DNA from: Flavobacterium tagetis
GTDB lineage: Bacteria; Bacteroidota; Bacteroidia; Flavobacteriales; Flavobacteriaceae
Length of the DNA: 64,000 nucleotides
Direction: 5' to 3'
Assembly: GCF_016735615.1 (NCBI RefSeq)
Contig: NZ_JAERSF010000004.1
Span: forward strand, 248,001-312,000
In this document: piece by piece, positions 42,524 through 49,721 of the stretch
Position numbering within the stretch: position 1 is the first letter of the stretch
Layout: the number at the start of each line of letters is the position of its first letter
Made by a program: the position numbers and the translations under genes
Notes under the pieces: model-generated
Database searches by the model: none
What the model was told of the DNA's origin: nothing
The model's input: the letters and a program-made list of their open reading frames with translations, nothing else

Positions 42524-45070
42524 TTACAATTTTAAATTTCTCAATCGCAAAGCATTTACTATTACGGATACTGAACTCAAACTCATTGCCACCGCAGCTA
42601 GCATCGGCGAAAGCAATATTCCTAAAAACGGATATAAAATTCCAGCTGCAATTGGCACGCCCAAAGTGTTATATATAAAAGCAAAGAATAAATTCTGTTT
42701 GATGTTTGACATCACTGCGTGACTTAGATTTTTAGCTTTTACGATTCCATTTAAATCGCCTTTTACTAAAGTAATTTTAGCGCTTTCGATGGCAACATCA
42801 GTTCCCGTTCCCATTGCGATTCCAATATTGGATTGAGCCAGAGCAGGCGCATCGTTGATTCCGTCACCCGCCATGGCAACGATTTTTCCTTGTGCCTGAA
42901 GACGTTCGATTTCTTTTAATTTATCTTCTGGAAGACAATCTGCCTTGAAAGAACTCAGATGCAAATGTTCGGCAACGGCTTTTGCAGTATTATGATTGTC
43001 ACCAGTCATCATGATTACCTCAACACCTTGAGCGATTAATTCTTTAATGGCTTGAGCACTGTTTTCTTTAATAGCATCGGTAATGGCTACGAAACCTAAA
43101 ACGCTTTTTTCAATAGCGATGTACGAAATAGTTTTTCCTAAATTCTGTTCAGAAATTACTTTTTGTTCTAAATCATTAGAAACAGAAGCACCAATTTCAT
43201 CCATTAATTTTTTGTTTCCTAAAGCGACACTTATGTTTTCTATAGTTCCTAAAACTCCTTTTCCTGCAATAGTTTCGAAACCTTCAACTTCTTTTAATGA
43301 ACTACTTTTTGCTTTCGCGAAATTTACAACGGCCTGCGCAAGTGGATGTTCGCTATGCTGATTTAAAGAAGCAATGTTTTGAAGCAGAAAATCTTCGTCA
43401 TTATTTATGGCGTAGATTTTTTCTACGGATGGTTTTCCTTCAGTTATCGTTCCTGTTTTGTCTGTAATTAAAACATCAATTTTATTCATGTTTTCCAGAG
43501 CCTCGGCATTTTTGATCAGAATTCCGTTTTGAGCTCCTTTTCCAACGCCAACCATAACTGACATTGGCGTAGCCAATCCAAGTGCACAAGGACAGGCGAT
43601 AATTAAAACTGCAATCGCATTGATTAATCCGTAGACATAAGCGGGTTCTGGACCAAATTTTGCCCAGACAAAAAAGGTTACAATCGAAATGAGAACTACA
43701 GTTGGCACAAAATATTTAGAAACGCGATCGGCTAATTTCTGAATTGGAGCGCGAGATCTGCTTGCATCATTTACCATTTGGATAATTTGTGAAAGCATAG
43801 TTTCTGAACCGACTTTTTCGGCAATCATAACAAACGATTTTGTGCCGTTTATAGTTCCGGAAATTACTGCATCGCCTGTTTTTTTATCAACCGGAATTGG
43901 TTCTCCGGTAATCATCGATTCGTCGATACTGCTTTCTCCAGAAGTTATTTTTCCGTCAACTGGAATTTTTTCTCCTGGTTTTACACGAAGTAAATCACCT
44001 TTTTTGATATTGTGAATGGAGATTACTTTATCTACACCGTTTTCAACCAAAGTTGCTTCAGTTGGTGCTAATTTTAATAATTCTTTTATTGCCCCATTTG
44101 TTTGGCCGTGCGCTTTGGCTTCCAATAATTGTCCTAATAAAACTAAAGTGATAATTACAGTCGCAGCTTCAAAATACAAATGAATCGTTCCGTGATGTGA
44201 TTTGAATTCCGAAGGGAAAATATCTGGAAAAAACATTCCGACAATACTAAATAGGAATGCAACGCTGGTTCCGATTCCGATTAAAGTAAACATGTTTAAA
44301 TTCCAAGTTACTATTGATTTGTATGCGCGGACAAAAAACATCCATCCCGCATAAAATAAAACTGGAATCGAAAATAAAAGCTGAACCCAATTCCATTTTT
44401 CAATAGACATAATATTGTAAAGTGGATTATTCGGAATCATTTCTGACATAGAGATAATGAAAATAGGAAGCGTAAATAGAATCGCAATCTTCATTTTCTT
44501 CAATAAATCAGTATAGGTTTTGTTTTCTTCACTTTCTGAAGCCTGCATCGGAACTAAATCCATTCCGCAAATCGGACAATCGCCTGGTTCGTTTGAAACG
44601 ATTTCAGGATGCATTGGACACGTAAACTGTGTTGCGGTTACGGCAACTTGCGGAACTAAGTCCATTCCGCAGACTGGACAATCTCCAGGTTTGTTATACG
44701 TTTTATCGCCTTCACAATGCATTGGACAATAATAAACACCATTTGCAATATGCGGGTGTATTTTTTTAGTTTCTGTTTTATGATGATTGTGATTGTGACC
44801 ATTATGTTCTTTTTTATGACTAGAACAGCAAGATTTAACGGCAGTTTCCCCATGATTTTTAGGAGAATCCATTTCAATAGTATAATTTCCCGCAGCCGAT
44901 AAAACTTCCTGAAATTTTTCTGTCGAGACGTGCTTATCCATTGTTATGGTTGCTGTTGGCGGATTCAAACTAACTTCTGCATGAACGCCTTCAACTTCAT
45001 TTAAAGTTTTTTCGACTTTAGTTCGGCATCCATTGCACGACATTCCTGAAATTATATATTGATGAGTCAT
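42524..45070 (-). CDS. copA: Copper-exporting P1B-type ATPase
   Basis: The 848-residue protein exports Cu(I). N-terminal HMA domain with CNGC (Cys12, Cys15), then a linker with CCSSH (81-85) and a His-rich stretch (85-108), then two small heavy-metal-binding modules of the YYCPMHCE...CPVCGMDLVP type (113-140 and 149-175). The membrane copper site is CPC in IIACPCALGLATP. The phosphorylation site is DKTGT and the hinge is GDGINDAPALAQS. All catalytic parts are intact. It is the third transcription step of the copper cluster. The start ATG is preceded by an AT-rich leader. Confidence 0.96.
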   Translation of the reverse strand: MTHQYIISGMSCNGCRTKVEKTLNEVEGVHAEVSLNPPTATITMDKHVSTEKFQEVLSAAGNYTIEMDSPKNHGETAVKSCCSSHKKEHNGHNHNHHKTETKKIHPHIANGVYYCPMHCEGDKTYNKPGDCPVCGMDLVPQVAVTATQFTCPMHPEIVSNEPGDCPICGMDLVPMQASESEENKTYTDLLKKMKIAILFTLPIFIISMSEMIPNNPLYNIMSIEKWNWVQLLFSIPVLFYAGWMFFVRAYKSIVTWNLNMFTLIGIGTSVAFLFSIVGMFFPDIFPSEFKSHHGTIHLYFEAATVIITLVLLGQLLEAKAHGQTNGAIKELLKLAPTEATLVENGVDKVISIHNIKKGDLLRVKPGEKIPVDGKITSGESSIDESMITGEPIPVDKKTGDAVISGTINGTKSFVMIAEKVGSETMLSQIIQMVNDASRSRAPIQKLADRVSKYFVPTVVLISIVTFFVWAKFGPEPAYVYGLINAIAVLIIACPCALGLATPMSVMVGVGKGAQNGILIKNAEALENMNKIDVLITDKTGTITEGKPSVEKIYAINNDEDFLLQNIASLNQHSEHPLAQAVVNFAKAKSSSLKEVEGFETIAGKGVLGTIENISVALGNKKLMDEIGASVSNDLEQKVISEQNLGKTISYIAIEKSVLGFVAITDAIKENSAQAIKELIAQGVEVIMMTGDNHNTAKAVAEHLHLSSFKADCLPEDKLKEIERLQAQGKIVAMAGDGINDAPALAQSNIGIAMGTGTDVAIESAKITLVKGDLNGIVKAKNLSHAVMSNIKQNLFFAFIYNTLGVPIAAGILYPFLGILLSPMLAAVAMSLSSVSVIVNALRLRNLKL

Positions 45071-45375
45071 TGTATTGGTTTTTAAGTATTACAATGCAAA
45101 TTTCCGAAGTATCTGTGAGTTCGGTTTGTATAATTTTGGGAATGATTTGTAAGATTTACTAAATGTTTTTTTAACCGCAAAGGTCGCAAGGATTTTTGAA
45201 ATGCTGGGTTTTATAAAAAGCGCAAGGTTCGCAAAGCTCTTCGAACTATAAAAAGTTAGCCACAGATTAAAAAGATTAACACAGATTTTTAAAAATCCTT
45301 CTAATCCCTTTAATCTGTGGCTAAATAACTTTGCGAACTTTGCGTAAACCTTTAGCGTCTTTGTGGTTAAAAAAA
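45071..45375. other. Intergenic region between HMA-AraC gene and copA
   Basis: The 305-base stretch holds the composite inverted repeat (45167-45372) and, close to copA, about 95 bases of AT-rich sequence with the likely copA promoter. I see no ORF or RNA gene. No copper-regulator operator (such as a CueR-type palindrome) can be assigned by eye. Confidence 0.5.
45167..45372. repeat. Composite nested inverted repeat, three words
   Basis: Three stems are nested. The outer is TTAACCGCAAAG (45171-45182) with CTTTGTGGTTAA near 45359-45370. The middle is GCGCAAGGTTCGCAAAG (about 45220-45236) with CTTTGCGAACTTTGCG (about 45329-45344). The inner is TTAGCCACAGATTAAA (45256-45271), an exact complement of 45309-45324. 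It fills most of the 305-base gap between the HMA-AraC gene and copA. Confidence 0.8.
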
Positions 45376-45936
45376 CTACAAATTCTCGATCTGAATACGC
45401 TTATTATCTTTCAATTGTTTAAATGAAGTAGGAGTGTAGCCAGTATTTTTTTTGAATTGATTGCTCAAATGCGCCACATTGCTGTAATTAAGAATATCGG
45501 CAATTTCGCTTAACGAAAGCTCATTATAAATCAACAATTCTTTTACTTTTTCAATTTTCTGGCTGATGAAATATTTTTCGATAGTTGTATTTTCAATTTC
45601 CGAAAATAAGTTGCTTAACGAATTATAATCTTGATTGAGGTTTTCTGCCAGATATTCTGATAGGTTGATTTTTAAATCATTGTTTTTATGATGAACCAAA
45701 TCGACGATCAGGTTTTTTATTCTTTCGACGGTTTTTGTCTTTTTATCATCAATTAAATCAAAACCTAAGGCTTGAAGATTTTCTAATAAAACTTCTTTTT
45801 GCTCGTCGCTGATTTCTTCTTGTAACTCAACTTCTCCTAATTCTACAGAAATAGGTTGAAGTCCGAGTTTTTCGAACTCAGACTTCACTACCATTTTGCA
45901 TCGGCTGCACACCATATTTTTGATGTAAAGCTTCAT
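45376..45936 (-). CDS. AraC-family regulator with N-terminal HMA-like metal domain
   Basis: The 186-residue protein fuses a ferredoxin-like heavy-metal-associated domain (1-65: MKLYIKNMVCSRCKMVVKSE, Cys10 and Cys13 as a CxxC) to an AraC DNA-binding domain (about 85-180, SLSEIADILNYSNVAHLSNQFKKNTGYTPTSF). This looks like a one-component Cu(I) or related metal sensor. It starts one base after the DUF3347 stop, so regulator and periplasmic protein are translationally coupled. Its probable targets are the surrounding copper genes. Confidence 0.85.
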   Translation of the reverse strand: MKLYIKNMVCSRCKMVVKSEFEKLGLQPISVELGEVELQEEISDEQKEVLLENLQALGFDLIDDKKTKTVERIKNLIVDLVHHKNNDLKINLSEYLAENLNQDYNSLSNLFSEIENTTIEKYFISQKIEKVKELLIYNELSLSEIADILNYSNVAHLSNQFKKNTGYTPTSFKQLKDNKRIQIENL

Positions 45937-45937
45937 A

Positions 45938-46465
45938 TTATTTAATCGTTTCTACCACATTTCCACAAGTCAGCATAGAAGAACCGTAGTACGGATTCTT
46001 AACTGCTTTTTCTTTGCTTAACCAGTCTGCATCTGCCATTGGGCAATATTGTTTGTAAACCGGCTGATCTGGATTTGCAACTTTTATTAAATCGTAAGTG
46101 TTTTTTGATAAAGATTTAAAAGTCTCACGCTGTTTTTTAAGATCTGTTGTTGTCGAAATACTTTTGGCATCAGCAGTCAGTTTTTTAACTACTTTCATCC
46201 AAGCTGTATGTTCGTTGCTTTTTAACTTATCCATTTTTACCGCTGTAATGGCAGTTAATAAAGCTGCGGCTTTCGCCGAAGTTAATTTGCTGTCACTTTT
46301 AATAAGAGCATCTTTTACAGAAAAATAAGCATCGTAAACCGATTGCAATTGAGAATCTGCAGTTTCGAATATTGTTAATTCAGAATTATTGTTTTTTGCC
46401 TGAATCGTATTTGCACCAAATATTACCGTAAGTGCTGTTGCTAAAGCTATAATTGATTTTTTCAT
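45938..46465 (-). CDS. DUF3347 periplasmic protein of the copper cluster
   Basis: The 175-residue protein has a signal peptide (1-23, ending QAK) and a DUF3347 domain: LQSVYDAYFSVKDALIKSDS, ALLTAITAVKMDKL, then the metal-site block VYKQYCPMADADWLSKEKAVKNPYYGSSMLTCGNV with Cys and Met. DUF3347 often accompanies CusB-type copper efflux proteins. It may deliver or sequester periplasmic copper. It shares an operon with the HMA-AraC regulator. Confidence 0.85.
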   Translation of the reverse strand: MKKSIIALATALTVIFGANTIQAKNNNSELTIFETADSQLQSVYDAYFSVKDALIKSDSKLTSAKAAALLTAITAVKMDKLKSNEHTAWMKVVKKLTADAKSISTTTDLKKQRETFKSLSKNTYDLIKVANPDQPVYKQYCPMADADWLSKEKAVKNPYYGSSMLTCGNVVETIK

Positions 46466-46562
46466 TGTATGTTTTGTTAGATTAAAGGTTTTAAATTTCC
46501 TTTAAAGTTAATTAAAAATTGGTTTCAAAAAGACCCAATATGGGCTGTCACAAATACAATAA

Positions 46563-46922
46563 TTATATTTTCGGCTTAAGCCAAATAGAAACAAATCCAG
46601 AAGAAATATTGGATTCGTTATAAGAAGAAATAGTATTTTTTAAAGAAAAATTGAACGCGTCATTTTGTAAATCAAAATCATTTGAGTTTAAAATAACAAA
46701 TTGCATTGTAGAAGTTGTACAGCCAGAATGACTGCATTTGCCGTCACAATTGTGTTTTTCTTGTTTTGAAGTTTTCTTTTCACAGCATTTTTTTGAACAG
46801 CTGTTTTCTTCTTTGGCAGTAATTTCTTTAGAGTGTCCAGTATGGCATGCGTAAGTATAACTTGGGTTCAAAAAGAAACTAAGTATTATAAAAAGCATTA
46901 TTATGTGGATTTTCTTTTTCAA
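46563..46922 (-). CDS. Cys/His-rich secreted protein of the copper cluster
   Basis: The mature protein of about 95 residues has an N-terminal Cys/His/Lys-rich part (CHTGHSKEI, NSCSKKCCEKK, HNCDGKCSHSGC) and a C-terminal part without cysteines ending SIWLKPKI. No family is recognised; metal storage or chaperoning is the natural guess. Start is uncertain. TTG at 46922 gives a good signal peptide (KKKIHIIMLFIILSFFL). ATG at 46898 is the alternative. A GTG at 46943 overlaps a -7 box (TAAATTTG, 46943-46950, minus strand) and is unlikely. It is first in the copper cluster. Confidence 0.65.
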   Translation of the reverse strand: MKKKIHIIMLFIILSFFLNPSYTYACHTGHSKEITAKEENSCSKKCCEKKTSKQEKHNCDGKCSHSGCTTSTMQFVILNSNDFDLQNDAFNFSLKNTISSYNESNISSGFVSIWLKPKI

Positions 46923-46992
46923 AGAAATTGTTTTTAGTAGCACAAATTTAGCTAAAAATGTTCGAGGAAATAACTTTTTAAGATTTCGCTAA

Positions 46993-47826
46993 CTAGAGTT
47001 TTTTAAAATCTGTCGGTTTCATGTTTTTACGTTTTTTGAAATAATTGGTCAAATGACTTTCATCGGTAAAGCCAAATTCGTACGCAATCTGTTTAATCGG
47101 CAATTGATTGTTGTGAAATCTTTTTTCGATTAAAGTCAATCGTAAATTATGAATGTATTCGCGATAACTAATGCTGAAAGTTCTTTTAAAATAAGCGCTA
47201 AAATAGGTTTGAGCGATATTAAAATGCTCTGCAATTACTTTTACTTGCACCAATTTCGGCTGGTAAATATTCTGATGAATGTAATTAGCAATTTGTTCAC
47301 TATCCAAATGAGTCGATTTCATCTGCAAATTCATACCTCGAATTGTTTCTTTAATTAAACCAAAAAGGGAAAGAATTTGATAGAAAACTATTGGAGATGA
47401 GGTAACATCTATATAATGTCCATAAGTTACAATGTTTTCAACTGTATTTTTTAGAATCGTTTTGCAAGGTTCGTCAAACTTCAAAACAGTTTCTTTTAAG
47501 ATTTTATCTCGCATGAAACTTTCTGGAGTATTTACTAAAAATTCATCGCAAGTAAGATTCTGTTTTGAGTTGAAATAATTATCAGTGAATTTGATAAAAA
47601 TGAATCGGGTACTTTTCTTTATGTCAAAATAATGTTCGTCATCTGGAGAAATAACAAATAAATCCCCTGCTTTATACGGCAGCAGATTATTATTCAAGTG
47701 ATGGATACCACTTCCTTTCTTTATATAAATGATTTCGTAATAGGTATGAGTATGCGGAGGAAGATGAAATTTCTCTTCTTCAAATTCATCCAAAACAAGC
47801 GTTTTAAACTGATTTAATTTCGGCAT
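46993..47826 (-). CDS. AraC-family transcriptional regulator
   Basis: The protein has about 277 residues. The N-terminal cupin-like effector domain (FHLPPHTHTYYEIIYIKKGSGIHHLNNN) and C-terminal double HTH (VIAEHFNIAQTYFSAYFKRTF, IKQIAYEFGFTDESHLTNYFKKRKNMKPTDF) are complete. I chose ATG at 47826 (MPKLNQFK) over one five codons upstream. It is divergent from an MFS exporter gene 103 bases away, and it very probably controls that gene. The ligand is unknown. Confidence 0.9.
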   Translation of the reverse strand: MPKLNQFKTLVLDEFEEEKFHLPPHTHTYYEIIYIKKGSGIHHLNNNLLPYKAGDLFVISPDDEHYFDIKKSTRFIFIKFTDNYFNSKQNLTCDEFLVNTPESFMRDKILKETVLKFDEPCKTILKNTVENIVTYGHYIDVTSSPIVFYQILSLFGLIKETIRGMNLQMKSTHLDSEQIANYIHQNIYQPKLVQVKVIAEHFNIAQTYFSAYFKRTFSISYREYIHNLRLTLIEKRFHNNQLPIKQIAYEFGFTDESHLTNYFKKRKNMKPTDFKKL

Positions 47827-47851
47827 AACATAAATGTACAATTTTATATCG

Positions 47852-47892
47852 CAAATTTACAACTTTTTTTAAGGTTAACGGTGTTAATTTTG
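47852..47892. promoter_or_regulatory. Divergent promoter pair of AraC and MFS genes
   Basis: On the minus strand TAAATTTG (47852-47859) faces the AraC gene. On the plus strand TAATTTTG (47885-47892) faces the MFS gene and overlaps a GTG that would otherwise extend the ORF. The two -7 boxes are 25 bases apart, so a regulator bound here can act on both. Confidence 0.5.
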
Positions 47893-47928
47893 CGTCGTAG
47901 AAATCTATTCCTTTCTACAATAATCAAA

Positions 47929-49095
47929 ATGAAAAAAAGTCTTATTGCACTCTCTTTAGGAGGGTTAACTATTGGTATTACAGAATTTGTAATGATGGGA
48001 TTACTCCCAGATATTGCTTCAGATATGAAAGTGTCAATTCCGGTTGCTGGATATTTAATTTCATCTTATGCACTTGGAGTTGTTATTGGAGCGCCTTTAT
48101 TAGTAATCGCAGGAAGAAATTATGCACCTAAAAAAATGCTTTTAATTCTAGCTTTAATGTTGGCAGTTTTCAATGCGTTGTCAATTATAGCTCCTAATTA
48201 TAATATTTTATTTGCTTCTCGATTTTTATCTGGATTGCCTCACGGTGCATTCTTTGGAGTGGGAGCGGTAGTCGCAAGCCGTTTAGCAGATAAAGGAAAA
48301 GAGGCACAGGCAATCTCTATAATGTTTGCCGGTTTAACCATTGCTAATTTAATAGGCGTGCCGATTGGAACCTATATTGGCCATCATTTTATTTGGCGAT
48401 ATACTTTTGTATTAATTGCTATCGTAGGTTTACTAACCTTTCTGGCTATTTATTTATGGATGCCAAATCTTGAAAAAGGAGAAAGTGTAAACATGAAAAC
48501 ACAGCTTCAATTTTTTAAGAAAACAGAGGCTTGGTTAATTATCGGAATTACAGCAATTGGTTTTGGAGGTCTTTTTGCCTGGATCAGTTACATCGCACCT
48601 CTTTTAATTAATGTATCAAAGTTTTCACCAGAAGACGTTTCATCAATCTTGATTTTAGCAGGATTAGGAATGGTAGTGGGGAACTTTGTAGGAGGTAAAT
48701 TGGCAGATCGTTTTTCACCAGCTCCAACCACTTTAGCTTTATTGCTTGTTATGTCTACCGATTTGGTTTTGGTTTATTTCTTCTCGTTCAATCAATACGT
48801 ATCCTTATTTCTGACTTTCTTAACTGGAGCTATTTCATTCTCGGTTATTGCACCAATTCAGATGCTAATGATTCGTACGGCAAAAGGAGCAGAGATGATT
48901 GCTTCAGCTTCTCTTCAAGGAAGTTTTAATATTGGAAATGCTTTAGGAGCTTTTCTAGGGGGATTGCCTTTAGCTGCTGGATTTAGTTATTCTTCTCCTA
49001 ATCTTATTGGAGTGTTAATGTCAGTAATCGGAATGGTTATTACATTTGTATTGATGAGGTTACATCAAAAACAACTACAATTGCAACGTATTTAA
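47929..49095 (+). CDS. MFS drug/sugar efflux transporter (AraJ/YdhP type)
   Basis: The 388-residue protein has 12 predicted membrane segments of the major facilitator superfamily. The N-terminus LALSLGGLTIGITEFVMMGLLPDIA is the typical opening of the AraJ/Ydh family of arabinose/drug exporters (DHA1), and the motif FLSGLPHGAFFGVGAVVAS contains the usual Gly-rich loop. ATG at 47929 is chosen; upstream GTG overlaps the -7 box. Control by the divergent AraC gene is likely. A terminator follows at 49119-49143. Confidence 0.9.
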   Translation: MKKSLIALSLGGLTIGITEFVMMGLLPDIASDMKVSIPVAGYLISSYALGVVIGAPLLVIAGRNYAPKKMLLILALMLAVFNALSIIAPNYNILFASRFLSGLPHGAFFGVGAVVASRLADKGKEAQAISIMFAGLTIANLIGVPIGTYIGHHFIWRYTFVLIAIVGLLTFLAIYLWMPNLEKGESVNMKTQLQFFKKTEAWLIIGITAIGFGGLFAWISYIAPLLINVSKFSPEDVSSILILAGLGMVVGNFVGGKLADRFSPAPTTLALLLVMSTDLVLVYFFSFNQYVSLFLTFLTGAISFSVIAPIQMLMIRTAKGAEMIASASLQGSFNIGNALGAFLGGLPLAAGFSYSSPNLIGVLMSVIGMVITFVLMRLHQKQLQLQRI

Positions 49096-49118
49096 ATATA
49101 CTTAGAATTTATTTTTTT

Positions 49119-49143
49119 AGCCCTTAACTTTTGTTTAAGGGCT
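49119..49143 (+). terminator. Terminator of the MFS gene
   Basis: AGCCCTTAA (49119-49127) pairs with TTAAGGGCT (49135-49143) over a 7-base loop, followed by a T run. Confidence 0.85.
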
Positions 49144-49721
49144 TTTTTGTGCTTATAAGGGTGCAAACTTATAGTCAAAACTACCTTTTCTTTCATCTCG
49201 TTAATCTTATTTATAGGTAAAATCATTGTAATTTTTAAAACATCAATAAAAATTTTTCATTTTTTTTGGCTTGATTTTAACTTTTTAAGTGTAAAAATAA
49301 CACCTAATATTTTTGTAAGTAATATTCATGTAATCGATTGTTTTTTTTGTAAAAATCAAATCAAATGAACGATTAGTAATAATATTATTAATATTTTATA
49401 TTGTTATAAATTGTATATGTCATATAAAAAAGCAGTAAAATTTTCAATATGTAATTTTTTTTATGAATTTTTTGGGAAATTTTATTTTTCGTTTAGAAAA
49501 AATATCTATGTTTGTGTAATCGATTACAACTTTTTTTTGATAATCCGAAATCGATTAAGTAAAGGAGAAAAAATAGAGCAGGAATAAAGCTTTAATAGAG
49601 ATATAAAGAAAATACTGTTAAAATAAAACCGCAAAAATTAACTATAAAATGAATTGAAAGTAACCACAAAAAACCACTAAAACCACCAAGAAAAAACATT
49701 TAATAACTTAAACAATCAACC
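49144..49721 (+). promoter_or_regulatory. Long regulatory leader of the SusC operon
   Basis: The AT-rich 578-base region has no ORF. It contains AATCGATT-type sites at 49329-49342 (TGTAATCGATTGTT), 49515-49528 (perfect palindrome TGTAATCGATTACA) and about 49548-49557 (AAATCGATTA). The -7 box TATGTTTG lies at 49507-49514, so the transcript leader is about 200 bases. The leader ends in a poly-A and CA-rich stretch before the ATG. Confidence 0.6.
49515..49528. promoter_or_regulatory. LacI-type operator overlapping the transcription start of susC
   Basis: TGTAATCGATTACA is a perfect 14-bp palindrome of the ATCGAT-centred type used by LacI/GalR regulators. It begins one base after the TATGTTTG -7 box (49507-49514), so a bound repressor would block initiation. 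A related half-site lies at 49329-49342. Confidence 0.55.

Noticed and set aside
47881..47928. GTG start extending the MFS protein by 16 residues
   Set aside because: The extension is basic, not conserved-looking, and overlaps the -7 box TAATTTTG.
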